A stretch of 64,000 nucleotides of DNA from Bordetella pertussis 18323 (GCF_000306945.1 NC_018518.1:3979847-4043846), one strand, 5' to 3'; counted from the first letter of the stretch, positions 47,344 to 58,470 are shown. Numbers and translations: made by a program. The notes: generated from the letters alone by a model not told the origin.

Positions 47344-48341
47344 GCCTCTCCCGCGTGCCAGCAACGTACCCAGTGCGCCGGACGCACCTCGACCGGTTCC
47401 GGCGCCTGCAGGCAGGCCTGCGAAGCACGCGGACAGCGCGTGCGAAACGCACAGCCGGCGGGCAGGTTCAACAGCGATGGGGTCATTCCCGGTATCTGGT
47501 CCAGCGGCTTGCCGCGCGTATCCGGCGTGGGAATCGACGCGATCAGGCCGTGCGTGTACGGATGCATCGCGTGCTCGATCACATCGGCGGCGCTGCCCGT
47601 CTCGACAATGCGCCCGGCATACATCACCGCCACGCGATCGGCCAGTCCGGCCACCACGGCCAGGTCATGCGTGATCCATATCAAGGCCGTGCCGGTTTCC
47701 TCGCACAGCTTACGCATCTCGTAGAGGATCTGGCCCTGTATGGTCACATCCAGGGCGGTGGTCGGTTCGTCGGCGATGATCAGGCGCGGCGAATTGAGCA
47801 AGGCAATGGCGATCGCCACCCGCTGGCGCATGCCGCCCGACAGCTGGTGCGGATAGGCGCGCAGGCGCTCGCGCGGCGCGGGTATGCCGACCATGGTCAA
47901 CACTTGCAGGGCGCGCTGGTAGGCTTCGCTACGGCTGACGCGCCGGTGCGCCAGCACCGTCTCGACCATCTGCGTATCCACCCGCAGTACCGGATTGAGC
48001 GTCATCATCGGGTCCTGGAAGATCATGGCCATGGCATCGCCACGCAGCGCGCGCCAGCGTGCCGGCGCCGCCTGGCGCAGGTCCTCTCCGTCGAACCTGA
48101 TCTCGCCTTCCACCACCCGTCCTGGCTCGTCCAGCAAGCCGATCAGCGAGAATCCGGTGATGCTCTTGCCCGAACCCGACTCGCCCACCAGGCCCAGTAT
48201 CTCGCCGTGGCGCAAATACATGTCCACTCCGTCCACAGCCTTGACCACGCCGGCGCGCGTGGCGAACTGCGTTTTCAGGCCCTTGACCTCCAATACCGGC
48301 CGGGTGGCCGATTCGGGCGGGCTGGACAGGCTTGCTTGCAT
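47340..48341 (-). CDS. Peptide ABC transporter ATPase, DppD-like
   Basis: The 333-residue ATPase has Walker A ([14 protein letters not shown]), signature ([15 protein letters not shown]), Walker B ([16 protein letters not shown]) and the oligopeptide C-terminal domain ([14 protein letters not shown]). The start at 48341 (MQASLSS) is used because the upstream extension runs through the permease gene in another frame. Confidence 0.95.
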   Translation of the reverse strand: MQASLSSPPESATRPVLEVKGLKTQFATRAGVVKAVDGVDMYLRHGEILGLVGESGSGKSITGFSLIGLLDEPGRVVEGEIRFDGEDLRQAAPARWRALRGDAMAMIFQDPMMTLNPVLRVDTQMVETVLAHRRVSRSEAYQRALQVLTMVGIPAPRERLRAYPHQLSGGMRQRVAIAIALLNSPRLIIADEPTTALDVTIQGQILYEMRKLCEETGTALIWITHDLAVVAGLADRVAVMYAGRIVETGSAADVIEHAMHPYTHGLIASIPTPDTRGKPLDQIPGMTPSLLNLPAGCAFRTRCPRASQACLQAPEPVEVRPAHWVRCWHAGEA

Positions 48342-48367
48342 GCGTGGGCTCTTGTTCGTGGCGGGCC

Positions 48368-49288
48368 TCAGCCCGCATTGCGAGGATTCAGGACATCGCG
48401 CAGATGGTCGCCCACCAGGTTGATGGCGATGATGGCAATCGCCAGCGCGATACCCGGAAAGAACGAGATCCAGTAATGGCCGGACAGCAGGTATTCGAAA
48501 CCGTTGGCGATCAGCATGCCCAGCGACGGCTCGGTCACCGGCACGCCGACGCCCAGGAACGACAACGTGGCCTCCAGCGCGATCGCATGCGCCAGGTCGA
48601 TCGTGGCGATGACGATGAGAGGCGGCATGCAATTGGGCAGCACATGGCGCAGCAACACGCGCCCCCAGCCCAGCGACAGGCAGCGCGCCGCCTCGACGTA
48701 TTCCTTGCCGCGTTCGACCAGCGCGGCGCCGCGCGCGGCGCGCGCGAAATAGGCCCATTGCACCACCACCAGCGCAATGATCACCTTGTCCACGCCCTTG
48801 CCCAGGATGGCCAGCAGGATCAGCGCCACCAGAATGGCCGGGAACGAAAGCTGGATATCCACGATGCGCATCAGCAACGCGTCGATGCGGCCGCCGAAGT
48901 ACGCCGCGATCAGGCCCACGGTGGCGCCGATGGCGAACGCCGCCAGCACCGACACCGTGCCAACGATCAGGCTGGTGCGCATGCCATAGATGATGGCCGA
49001 CAGCACATCGCGCGCCAGGCCATCGGTACCCAGCCAGTAGCGCATGCTGCCGTCGCCGGCCTCGCTGCCTGGCGGCAGTTTCGAATCGAGGATATCCAGC
49101 CCGCCGATATCGTAGGGATTCTGCGGCGCGATCCACGGCGCGAACACCGCCGCCCCCACCACGACCAGCAACAGCGCCAGGCCCAGCAGTGCCAGCTTGC
49201 TGGCGCAGAAATCGCTCAGGAAGCGCCGCAGCGGCGCCTCTTCGCCAACTGGCGCCGGGACGGGGGAAAGTTGGACAGGCACGGTCAT
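48368..49288 (-). CDS. Peptide ABC transporter permease, DppC-like
   Basis: The 306-residue membrane protein has an N-terminal domain (LSDFCASKLALLGLALLLVVVGAAVF) and the binding-protein-dependent transport core with the loop EAARCLSLGWGRVLLRHVLPNCMPPLIV. It overlaps the DppB gene by 4 bases. Confidence 0.94.
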   Translation of the reverse strand: MTVPVQLSPVPAPVGEEAPLRRFLSDFCASKLALLGLALLLVVVGAAVFAPWIAPQNPYDIGGLDILDSKLPPGSEAGDGSMRYWLGTDGLARDVLSAIIYGMRTSLIVGTVSVLAAFAIGATVGLIAAYFGGRIDALLMRIVDIQLSFPAILVALILLAILGKGVDKVIIALVVVQWAYFARAARGAALVERGKEYVEAARCLSLGWGRVLLRHVLPNCMPPLIVIATIDLAHAIALEATLSFLGVGVPVTEPSLGMLIANGFEYLLSGHYWISFFPGIALAIAIIAINLVGDHLRDVLNPRNAG

Positions 49289-50259
49289 TGGCGGCTATCC
49301 AGGCGTACGCGCGGATCCAGCACCGTATAGATGATGTTCACGACGAGATTGAGCATGACCAGGAAGAACACGATCAGCAGCAGGTAAGCCACCACCACGG
49401 GGCGATCCAGGTTGATGATGGAATCGATCAGCAGCTTGCCCATGCCCGGCCACGAGAAAACGGTTTCCGTCACCACCGCGAACTCCACCACCTGGCCGAA
49501 CTCCAGGCCGGCGACCGTCACGATGGGAATCAGGATGTTCTTCAGCAAATGCACGCCCAGCACACGCTTTTCCGGCAGGCCCTTGGCGCGCGCGAACTTG
49601 ATGTAATCCTGCGGCAGGCTCTCGCGCGTGGCCGCGCGCGTCACGCGGATGATCATGGCGCATTTCGCCAGCGCAATGGTGGCCGCCGGCAGGATCAGGC
49701 TGGCCCAGCCATCCAGCGTCAGGACGCTGAGCGACAGGCCTGCCACGCTGACGGTCTGGCCTCGTCCGCTGGCCGGCAACCAGCCCAGCGTCACCGCGAA
49801 TATCATGATCAGCATCAGGCCGACCCAGAAATTCGGCAGCGAAAACCCCAGCACCGAACCCGTCATGATGACGCGCGAGGCCGGCGCCTTGGGCTTGAGG
49901 CCCGCGCGTATGCCCAGCGGCACGCCGATCAGCACCGACAGCAGCATGGCCACGCAAGCCAGCTCCAGCGTGGCCAGCATGCGTTCCAGGATGAGCCGCA
50001 TGGCCGGTTCGCCGGTCAGGAAGCTGTTGCCGAAGTCGCCGCGCACCGCCTGGCCCATGAAGATCAGGTACTGCTTCCACAGGGGCTGGTCCAGCCCCAG
50101 CGACACGCGGATGGCCGTGCGCTGCGCTTCGGTGGCTTCCGGGCTGGCCAGCATCGACACGGGGTCGCCCACCATGTAGATGCCGGCAAACACCAGCGCC
50201 GACATCACCAGCATGACCACGACTGTCTGCAGCAGCCTGCGTATGATGGTTGCCAGCAC
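49285..50259 (-). CDS. Peptide ABC transporter permease, DppB-like
   Basis: The 324-residue permease starts MLATIIRRLLQTVVVMLVMSALVFAGIYMVG and shows the DppB loop KFARAKGLPEKRVLGVHLLKNILIPIVT. About six helices are predicted. The gene follows the binding-protein gene by 19 bases. Confidence 0.94.
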   Translation of the reverse strand: MLATIIRRLLQTVVVMLVMSALVFAGIYMVGDPVSMLASPEATEAQRTAIRVSLGLDQPLWKQYLIFMGQAVRGDFGNSFLTGEPAMRLILERMLATLELACVAMLLSVLIGVPLGIRAGLKPKAPASRVIMTGSVLGFSLPNFWVGLMLIMIFAVTLGWLPASGRGQTVSVAGLSLSVLTLDGWASLILPAATIALAKCAMIIRVTRAATRESLPQDYIKFARAKGLPEKRVLGVHLLKNILIPIVTVAGLEFGQVVEFAVVTETVFSWPGMGKLLIDSIINLDRPVVVAYLLLIVFFLVMLNLVVNIIYTVLDPRVRLDSRQ

Positions 50260-50278
50260 GCGCGGCTCCGCGTCTCGC

Positions 50279-51865
50279 CTATTTCTTCACCGTGGCGTAC
50301 TGCACCAGCGTGGTCTGGTCGGGACGCCCGGTATAGCGGATGTCGTTCTTCATGGCCCACACCGACAGCTCGAAATGCACCGGCAGCATGGCGTAGTCGT
50401 CCATGGCCAGATTGCTGGCCTTTTGCAGCAACTCGGCGCGCTTGGCGTCATCCATGGTCGATGAAGCCTGCTTGACCAGCTCGTCCATCGCCGGGTTCGA
50501 ATAGCGGCTGCGGTTCGTGGTACCCAGGCCAGCCTCGGGGTTGCGCGTAACCAGCAGCGAGGTCAGGGCGTTGGACATCTCGCCGCTGGTCACCGACCAG
50601 CCCGCCAGATAGGCGCTGAACGCATAGCTGTCGCGGTTCTTGAAGAACACCGGCGGCGCCATCGAATCCACGCTGGTCTTCACGCCGATACGCGTCCACA
50701 TCGACGCGATGGCCTGCGCCACCTTGGCGTCGTTGACATAGCGGCCGGACGGCGAACCCAGCGTGATGGAAAAGCCATTGGGATAGCCTGCTTCCTTCAA
50801 CAAGGCCTTGGCCTTTTCCACATCGGCCTTGGGCGCCTGCGAATGCTCCTTGGAAGAACCGAACATCGGATAAGGCAGCAGATTGCCGGCCGGTTTGGCC
50901 ACGCCGCCCATCACGCGATCGACGATCGCGTCGCGGTTCAAGGCCAGCGACAACGCTTCGCGCACCCGCTTGTCCTTCATCGGATTCTTGTCCGTGCCCT
51001 GTACGCCCGGACTGGGCTCGGCATACTGGTCCAGCGCCAGATACACCACGCGCACCGACGGCGTTTCCTCGACGTACAGTTTCTTGTCGGCCTTCAACTT
51101 GGGCAGGTCATCGGTGGGCGGATCCTCGATCATGTCGACGTCCCCGGCCAGCAAGGCCGCCACGCGCGCCGCCGCATTGGTCATGGGCCGGTAGGTCACC
51201 TTGTCCCAGGCGGGCGGCTTGCCCCAATAGTTTTCGTTGCGCGCCAGCACGAATTCGGCGCCGCGCTTCCACGACACGAACTTGTACGGTCCGGTGCCGA
51301 TCAGTCCATTGCCGCTGTTGAGCTCCGTCGTTGTCTTGCCTTCCGGCGCCGGGCCCGAAGCGGCCTTCTTCGACATGATGGGCAATTGCGCCAGGTTTAC
51401 CAGCAGCAGGGGCGTCACATCCTTGGTGGTGATACGCACCGTCAGCGGATCGACCGCCTCGGTCTTGGCCACCGCCCCCAGGTACAGCGTGAACGGCGAC
51501 GGACTGTTGGAAACCTTGGGAATGCGGTCATAGGTGAAGACCACGTCCTCCGCCGTGAACGGCGTGCCATCGGAGAACTTCACATCCGGGCGCAGCTTGA
51601 ACGTCCACACCTTGCCATCGACGGTCCACGACTCGGCCAGCGCGGGCTGCGGCTTGAGCTGCTCGTCCACGCGCACGATGGGATCGAAGATGGTCTGGGA
51701 AATCTGGGTATTGGGAGTCAGCGCGTGGTACTGCGGATCCATCGAACTGGGCTCCGTCTTCAACGCCACCACCAGATCGCGGGCCAGCGCGGCGCTTGCC
51801 CCGCCCAACGCCAACGCCACGATTACCGAGCCGCAGGTCACTACACGTGAAAGCCGAGAAATCAT
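50279..51865 (-). CDS. Peptide ABC substrate-binding protein, DppA/OppA-like
   Basis: The 528-residue SBP_bac_5 periplasmic protein has a signal peptide (about 1-28) and the family features [51 protein letters not shown] and a C-terminal dimer-like domain. It is the first gene of a six-gene operon (A-B-C-D-F-amidohydrolase), so its ligand is likely a peptide or acylated amino acid that the M20 enzyme then hydrolyses. Confidence 0.94.
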
Positions 51866-51981
51866 CTTGCTCTCCCATGGATGTTCGGGTTCAGGACCAA
51901 CGGCCCACGTTAACCAGCAAACATCGGGCGGCGCAACAGTTATATTCCCTTATTGTCCTTACCTTTACGCAGATGCTTGCC

Positions 51982-53334
51982 ATGTCCCTGTACGCCCCCA
52001 TTGCTGCAATCGCCACGGCCCCCGGCCGCGGGGGCATCGGCGTGGTGCGCATATCCGGGCCCGATCTCGCCGAACTTGCACAACGGCTGTTCGGGCGTCC
52101 GCTGACGCCGCGCCACGCGCACTACCTGCCGTTTCGCGCCGCCGACGGCGAGGTGATCGACGAAGGGCTCGCCATCTACTTCCGTGCTCCGCACTCCTAT
52201 ACCGGCGAAGACGTACTGGAGCTGCAGGGACATGGCGGCCCCGCCGTGCTGCGCCGCATCCTGGCGCGCTGCCTGCAGGCGGGCCACGACCTCGGACTGC
52301 GTCCGGCCGAACCCGGCGAGTTCACCCGCCGCGCCTTTCTCAACGAGCGCCTCGACCTGGCTCAGGCCGAGGCCGTGGCCGACCTCATCGACGCCTCCTC
52401 GGAAGCCGCCGCGCGCGGCGCCATGGCGTCGCTGTCGGGCGAGTTCTCGCAGCGCGTCAACGACCTGTCCGACCGCATCATCCACCTGCGCATGCTGGTG
52501 GAAGCCACCCTGGACTTTCCCGAAGAAGAAATCGACTTCCTCGAGAAATACCAGGCGCGGCCCACGCTGCAGGCGCTCACGCACGACCTCGACACGCTCA
52601 TTGCCCAGGCGCGCCAGGGCGTGATCCTGCGCGAAGGCCTGCACGTCGTGCTGGCCGGCAAACCCAATGTGGGCAAATCCAGCCTGCTCAACGCCCTGGC
52701 CGGCGACGACATCGCCATCGTCACGCCCATCGCGGGCACCACGCGCGACAAGGTCGTGCAGGAGATCCACATCGATGGCGTACCGCTGCACATCGTCGAC
52801 ACCGCCGGCTTGCGCGACACCGACGACGCCGTCGAAAGCATAGGCATCGAACGCACCTGGAAAGAGATCGAGCGCGCCGACCTCATCCTGCACCTGCAGG
52901 ACGTCACCCAGCCGCCCGATCACCTCGACGCGCAAATCGTCAGGCGCCTGCCCGCGCGCACGCCGGTGCTAAACGTCTTCAACAAAGTCGATCTGCTCGA
53001 CGCGGCGTTCCAGGGCCAGCCCGACAGCCTGGCCATCTCCGCGCGCGGCGGCATCGGCCTGGACGCATTGCGCCAGCACCTGCTGCAACTGGCCGGCTGG
53101 AACCCCGGCGCCGAATCGCCATGGCTGGCGCGCGAACGCCATCTGCATGCGCTGCAACAGGCCGCGCAGCATCTCGAGATCGCCACCGAACACGCCCGCG
53201 AGGACGACCGCGTGCTGGACCTGTTCGCCGAAGAGCTGCGCCTGGCGCACGAAGCCCTGACCGGCATCACCGGCAAATTCACCAGCGACGACTTGCTGGG
53301 CGAGATCTTTTCGAGTTTCTGCATCGGCAAGTAG
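51982..53334 (+). CDS. mnmE: tRNA modification GTPase MnmE
   Basis: The 450-residue GTPase works with MnmG to install cmnm5U at the wobble uridine of tRNA. It shows the N-terminal folate-binding domain ([23 protein letters not shown]), G1 ([12 protein letters not shown]), G2/G3 region ([14 protein letters not shown]), G4 (NKVDLL) and the C-terminal FCIGK with the conserved Cys. Start 51982 is preferred; ATG 51973 adds three residues. It is divergent from the peptide ABC operon and not next to yidC, unlike many bacteria. Confidence 0.96.
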
Positions 53335-54553
53335 CCCGCCCGGCCAACAGGCAGGCGATGGCCGCGGCCTGCAGCGCCGCCGCGGCCACGAACAGCCATG
53401 GCGCCGACGCCGCGTCCGAGACGCCGCGCAACATCCCGAAGACCGCCGGTGCGAACGCGTAGGCGGCTTGCGACAAGGCGACGATGAGCGGCACCACGCG
53501 CCGCACGCTGGCCGGATCGAACTCGTTTTGCGCGATCAGCGGCGGCAGCGAGGTGGCGTTGCCGATACCCGAGCCGAACAGCAGCAGGCCCAGCCAGACC
53601 AGGGCCGGCGTGTCGCCGGCCGCCAGCAGAAGCAAGGCCCCCAGCGCCTGGATGGCATAGGCATGCGACGCCAGCAGGCGGCGATCGGACCCCGCGCCGG
53701 CGATGCGGCCCACGATCGTGCGGCCTGCTATCGCGCAGCCGGTTGCCGCGCCCATTGCCAGCCCGGCCGTGCCCGGACCCAAGGTAGGAACGAGCAGCGA
53801 GTACAGGTGCGCGACCAGGCCCATCTGGGCGAACAGACCCAGCGACATGGCCGCGGCCAGGGTGACGAAGCGCCGATCCTCGCGCAGGCGGCCCGCAGGC
53901 CTGGCGGGCGGCGCCGGGTTTGCGGCCGGGCGGGGCGCGACCGCCTCGCCGTCCGGCGCCTGCCCCGTATTGGCCGGCGTGCGCGTAAAGACCAGGCTGG
54001 CCAGCACGGCGATCACCAGCACCATGGACGCGCCCACCACGCCCGCGGCCCAGGCGAACCCCCAGGCCTGGATCAGCAGCGCCCACAATGGGGAGAAGAC
54101 AATGCCGCCTACGCTCGCACCGTTGTACGCCATGCCCAGCGCGGCGGGCCGCCGGACCACGAACCACGGTTCGATCAGGGCGTTGATCGCCGCGGCCCCC
54201 AGCGCCGCCCAGCTGGCGCCGCTCACCAACGCGGCAATGGCCAATTGCCACGGCGTGGCCGCCACGGCCCAGCCGAATGTGCCCAGCGCGCTTCCCAGCG
54301 CCCCGCAGAACGTGACCATGGGAATGCCGGCAAGGCGGTACAGCCGCCGCAGGTTGGCCACGGCCAGCGCCCCCTCCACGAAGTGCAGCGTGACCATGCC
54401 CGCCACCCATTGCAGCGGCCAGCCGGTGCGTTCGACGACGGCATGCAGGAATACTGGCGGCCCATAGAAGCCCATTCCCCAGCCGTAGATGGCCATGACG
54501 AAACTTGCCGCCAGCACCTGGCGTCCGGCGAAGGGGGTCGAGTGTCGGGTCAT
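53279..54553 (-). CDS. MFS transporter
   Basis: The 424-residue protein has about 12 transmembrane helices (two six-helix halves joined by a Pro/Ala-rich loop around 195-220). It resembles the monocarboxylate/oxalate-type MFS group, with no substrate evident. The stop lies inside the 3' end of mnmE, a 56-base convergent overlap; the last 20 or so residues ([16 protein letters not shown]) read antisense to mnmE. The overlap is odd but no closer stop exists in frame. Confidence 0.85.
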
Positions 54554-55110
54554 GCTGCCTCGGGTTGATGTCGCGCGAACCGCAGTATGGGTTGGCCAGC
54601 TCCCGCTTGCGTCATGCCTGGCCGAAGCATGGAAGGCGCCGTCCGAGACCGGATTTCCTGCTCAATTTTTGATCACGGCGTCCAGGAGACGCCATCATCG
54701 GGCGAGGCCCGCGCGCGCTTGCCGCGCCGCTGATTTACGCTGTATGGGCCTGCCAGCAGGCTGGAAAACGGGGTTGGGAAACCGTATTTCGGGCCGGACA
54801 TCCCCCGGATCCAGGCCATGGCGCCCTATGGATAACCACTGGGAGGCAAGCTTGTGCACAGTATGTGGACCCGGGTTGAACAAGCTTGCTTTTCGGCCAT
54901 GGTCCGAAATGTTGTCCAACTTCGGCTCTCCAGCCAAACAGACCTAGTGCACAGCCTAAAAGCTTCGCAAGCGTATGAAATAAAATCCCTTTTCAGGGTT
55001 AAGGTAGTTATCCACAGCCCTTATTAATCATTAGTCTTTATATAAAGAACACTATAAGGAAAAACATCAAACATGCCAGCCACCAGCCGTTCGCGCTGCA
55101 AAATCCAGCC
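54554..55110. other. Intergenic region with DnaA-box-like sites and AT-rich tract
   Basis: About 560 bases have no gene. A perfect DnaA box TTATCCACA is at 55009-55017, with one-mismatch boxes at 54827-54835 (TATGGATAA) and 54852-54860 (TTGTGCACA). The stretch 54975-55070 is strikingly AT-rich (taattcattag-like, tttatataaagaac). It could be promoters for the MFS and bctD genes, a DnaA-controlled region, or part of the origin; sequence alone does not decide. Confidence 0.5.
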
Positions 55111-55791
55111 ATGCGCATTCTGTTGATCGAAGACGAAGCCGAACTCGCCCGCTGGCTATCGCGCAGCCTTGCCCGCCATGCCGGGTTCGTGGTCGAATGG
55201 GCCGATGACGGCCTGCTGGCCGAACGCCGCCTGGCCGTGGAAGAGTTCGATGCCATCATCCTGGACCTCGGCCTGCCCGGCATGGACGGCCATACCCTGT
55301 TGACCCGCATCCGCGCCCGCGACGACCGTACGCCAGTCCTGGTCCTGACCGCGCGCGATTCGCTGGCCGAAAGAGTGGGTACCCTGCACCAGGGCGCCGA
55401 CGACTTCCTGCCCAAGCCTTTCGTGCTGGAGGAGCTCGAAGCCCGCCTGACCGCACTGATCCGCCGCAGCCGCGGACGGGAACATCCCCGCCTGACGCTG
55501 GGCGACCTGGCACTGGATACCGCGTCACAGCGATTCACCGTCAAAGGGCAGCCGCTGGCGCTTTCGCCCCGGGAACATGCGGTGCTGCGCGCCCTGATCC
55601 AGCGCAGCGGCGAACCGTTGAACAAGCAACAGATCCTCGATCGCATCCAGTCCAGCGACAGCGATGTCAACCTGGAGGCCATCGAGGTCCTGGTCCATCG
55701 GCTGCGCAAGAAGCTGGCCGACACCGGCGTACAGATCGTCACCATGCGCGGCATGGGCTATTGCCTGGAGAACGCTGTTGACAACCCGTAG
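55111..55791 (+). CDS. bctD: Response regulator, TctD-like (OmpR family)
   Basis: The 226-residue regulator has a receiver domain (Asp8/9 acidic pair, phospho-acceptor Asp51 in DAIILDLGLPGMDGH, Lys101 in KPF) and an OmpR winged helix (about 130-220, LALSPREHAVLRALIQRSGE). It matches BctD of the B. pertussis BctDE system that switches on the citrate transporter bctCBA in response to citrate. The kinase gene follows closely. Confidence 0.92.
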   Translation: MRILLIEDEAELARWLSRSLARHAGFVVEWADDGLLAERRLAVEEFDAIILDLGLPGMDGHTLLTRIRARDDRTPVLVLTARDSLAERVGTLHQGADDFLPKPFVLEELEARLTALIRRSRGREHPRLTLGDLALDTASQRFTVKGQPLALSPREHAVLRALIQRSGEPLNKQQILDRIQSSDSDVNLEAIEVLVHRLRKKLADTGVQIVTMRGMGYCLENAVDNP

Positions 55792-55813
55792 GCAGGAAAA
55801 AACCCGCCATCGC

Positions 55814-57241
55814 ATGCTGAAGACGGTGTTGCTGTGGTGGCTGATTCCCGCGCTGGTTTTCGTCATGACCGGAGCCTTGTGGCTGTCCAACCAGCAACTG
55901 CGCAACCAGGTCGACATCGCCTACGACCGCTCGCTTTCCGGAGCGCTGCGATCCATCGACCACAACATATCCACAGCCAGCGGGGGACTGTCGCTCGAAC
56001 AGCCCTACCTGATGCTGGAGTTCTTCGAACTGACCGCCAACGGCAACGTGTACTACCGGGTGGCGACCGAAGACGGCCTGGCCGAGATCGGCAACCCCCA
56101 GTTGCCGCTGCCGCCGCAGCCGCTGGTCTCCGGCCAGCCGCAGTTTTTCTACGCCGAGTACCTGGGCCAGCCGGTACGGGTGGCGGCGCTGGCGCGGCCG
56201 ATGGATCCGCCGCTTTACAACGATAAAGGGGGACGTATAATCGTCCAGGTCGCCGAAAGCCTGGAGACCCGGCAGGACTTCCTGCATCGGGCGCTGGTGC
56301 GCTCGGTGGAACGCGACCTCGCGGTGGTGATGATCAGCGTGTTGGTGGTCATCTGGAGCGTTTTCATGGCGCTGCGGCCGCTCGAACGGTTGCGCGAGGA
56401 AGTTGCAAGCCGTTCTGCGGACGATCTAAGCCCCGTGAGCGCGTCGGAGATGCCAGGGGAGGTCCAGCCCCTCATCCACGCCGTAAACCTCCACATGGCC
56501 CGATTTACGGCCTTGGCGAGGGTGCAGCGGCAGTTCCTCGACGACGCGTCGCATCAATTGCGCACGCCGCTGTCGGTATTGCGGACCCAGACGGCCTATG
56601 CCTTGCGTGAAACAGACCCCCAGGAGGTCCGTACAGCCCTCCTGGCGATGCAGGACGGCCTGGACAGGGCGGTACGCACCACCAACCAGATGCTCGCGCT
56701 GGCGCGCGCCAAGGACGCCTCGCTGGCCGAGGGCGGCCTGCCGCTGGAAACGGTCGACCTGGCCGAGCTGGCCGACGGCGTCATCCGGGCCTTGTTGCCG
56801 GCTGCCCGGGCCAGGCAACTGGACCTGGGGCTGGATGTGCAGGCCGCGCCGGTCCGGGTACAGGCTGTCGAGTGGCTGTTGCGCGAGGCGCTGAGCAACC
56901 TGGTCGACAACGCCATCCGGTATACGGCGCGCGGCAGCGAAGTCACGGTCAAGGTCCATGCCGAGGGTGGCCATGCCTGGCTGGTGGTGGAAGACAACGG
57001 GCCCGGCATGTCGGCCGAGGACATTGCACGCGCCAGCGTACGGTTCCGCCGGGGCGCAGCCGGCAAGAACAAGTCGGGGGCGGGCCTGGGGCTGGCCATT
57101 GTGCGGACCATCATCGAAATCCACGGCGGCCAGCTGGTGCTGGAAAACCGCCAGCCGCAGCCGGGTTTGCGCGCGGCACTGGTGTTTTCCCTAGGTTTCA
57201 AGGGAAATGCTGCGCTGCCGCACGAAATTGTGGTGATCTGA
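55814..57241 (+). CDS. bctE: Sensor histidine kinase, TctE-like
   Basis: The protein has about 475 residues, with two membrane helices (about 5-27 and 163-185) enclosing a ~135-residue periplasmic domain. HAMP-like, HisKA (DDASHQLRTPLSVLR, His about 246) and HATPase (NLVDNAIRYTARGS, DNGPGMS, GAGLGLAIVRTI) domains follow. It matches BctE; established work reports that citrate-bound BctC interacts with this periplasmic domain. A TTG codon at 55778, overlapping bctD, is an alternative start that adds 12 residues. Confidence 0.92.
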   Translation: MLKTVLLWWLIPALVFVMTGALWLSNQQLRNQVDIAYDRSLSGALRSIDHNISTASGGLSLEQPYLMLEFFELTANGNVYYRVATEDGLAEIGNPQLPLPPQPLVSGQPQFFYAEYLGQPVRVAALARPMDPPLYNDKGGRIIVQVAESLETRQDFLHRALVRSVERDLAVVMISVLVVIWSVFMALRPLERLREEVASRSADDLSPVSASEMPGEVQPLIHAVNLHMARFTALARVQRQFLDDASHQLRTPLSVLRTQTAYALRETDPQEVRTALLAMQDGLDRAVRTTNQMLALARAKDASLAEGGLPLETVDLAELADGVIRALLPAARARQLDLGLDVQAAPVRVQAVEWLLREALSNLVDNAIRYTARGSEVTVKVHAEGGHAWLVVEDNGPGMSAEDIARASVRFRRGAAGKNKSGAGLGLAIVRTIIEIHGGQLVLENRQPQPGLRAALVFSLGFKGNAALPHEIVVI

Positions 57242-57361
57242 AAGGTTCCGGAAAGGCAGGGTTGGGTACGGTGCTCATCCGTTGGCCTGCGATCTGCGCG
57301 ATCGTTCCATGGCCATCCATGTCCGCACGACATGCCAACAACGATCTCGGAGACCGCATCG

Positions 57362-58366
57362 ATGCATACCCTGGCGAAATTCCGCGCGACTGCTGCCGCC
57401 CTGGCTGGCCTGTGCGCCCTGTTCATTGGCAACGCCGCCCATGCGGCCGGCGACGAGCCGCGTCGGCCCGAGTGCATTGCCCCGGCCCAGCCCGGCGGCG
57501 GCTTCGACCTGACCTGCCGGCTGGCTACCGAAGGCCTGAAGCAATCGGGCGCGCTCAAGGCGCCCATGCGCATCGTCTACATGCCTGGCGGCATTGGCGC
57601 CGTGGCCTACAACAACATCGTGGCCCAGCACCCGGGCGAGGCCGGCACCATCGTTGCCTTTTCCGGTGGTTCGCTGCTCAATCTGGCGCAAGGCAAGTTC
57701 GGCAAGTATTCGGTCGACGACGTGCGTTGGCTGGCCGGTATCGGCGCCGATTATGGCGTGGCCGTGATCCGCAACGATTCGCCCTATACCGACCTCAAGG
57801 GCCTGATGGAGGCCTTCAAGCAGGATCCCACCAAGATCGTGCTGGGCGCCGGCGGCACCGTGGGCAGCCAGGATTGGATGAAAGCGGCGCTGACGGCCAA
57901 GGCGGCCGGCGTTGATTTCAAGAAAATGCGTTTCGTCGCGTTCGAAGGTGGCGGTGAGGCGGTGACCGCGCTGCGCGGTGGCTACATCCAGGCCTACATG
58001 GGCGACGCCGCCGAGGCTTTCACCATGCTCGAAGGCGGCGCGCCGATCCGTGTGCTGGCGGTCTTCAACAGCGAGCGCCTGCCGGGCAAGCTGAACAACG
58101 TGCCGACGGCCAAGGAGCAGGGCTACGACATCGTATGGCCGATCATCCGCGGTTTCTACGTCGGTCCCAAGGTCTCCGACAAGGACTACCAGTTCTGGGT
58201 CGACGCGTTCGACAAGACGATGACTTCGCCCGAATACGCCAAGCTGCGTGAACAGCAGGGGCTGTTCCCGTTCAGCAAGACCGGCAAGGACCTGGACGAC
58301 TACGTCAAGCAGCAGGTCAAGAACTACGCCGAGCTGGCCGACAGCTTCGGCCTCATCAAGAAGTAA
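57362..58366 (+). CDS. bctC: Tricarboxylate-binding protein BctC (TctC/Bug family)
   Basis: The 334-residue periplasmic protein has a signal peptide (about 1-28, ending AAHAAG) and a Bug fold. Features are CIAPAQPGGGFDLTCRLATEG, YMPGGIGAVAYN and two Cys (about 38 and 51) that may form a disulfide. It captures citrate for BctAB and signals to BctE. The start at 57362 is chosen for the signal peptide. Confidence 0.92.
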   Translation: MHTLAKFRATAAALAGLCALFIGNAAHAAGDEPRRPECIAPAQPGGGFDLTCRLATEGLKQSGALKAPMRIVYMPGGIGAVAYNNIVAQHPGEAGTIVAFSGGSLLNLAQGKFGKYSVDDVRWLAGIGADYGVAVIRNDSPYTDLKGLMEAFKQDPTKIVLGAGGTVGSQDWMKAALTAKAAGVDFKKMRFVAFEGGGEAVTALRGGYIQAYMGDAAEAFTMLEGGAPIRVLAVFNSERLPGKLNNVPTAKEQGYDIVWPIIRGFYVGPKVSDKDYQFWVDAFDKTMTSPEYAKLREQQGLFPFSKTGKDLDDYVKQQVKNYAELADSFGLIKK

Positions 58367-58470
58367 ACCGATCGCGCGGCCGGCGGCATGCGCCGCCGCC
58401 GCGCATCTTCCCAACGGTGCGCACGCAATCGGGGCGGTCCGCGCCGTGTTCTCGAATTGGATACGGGATC

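Noticed and set aside
54695..54937. 80-codon minus-strand frame upstream of bctD
   Set aside because: Low-quality composition; the region is better explained by DnaA boxes and promoters.
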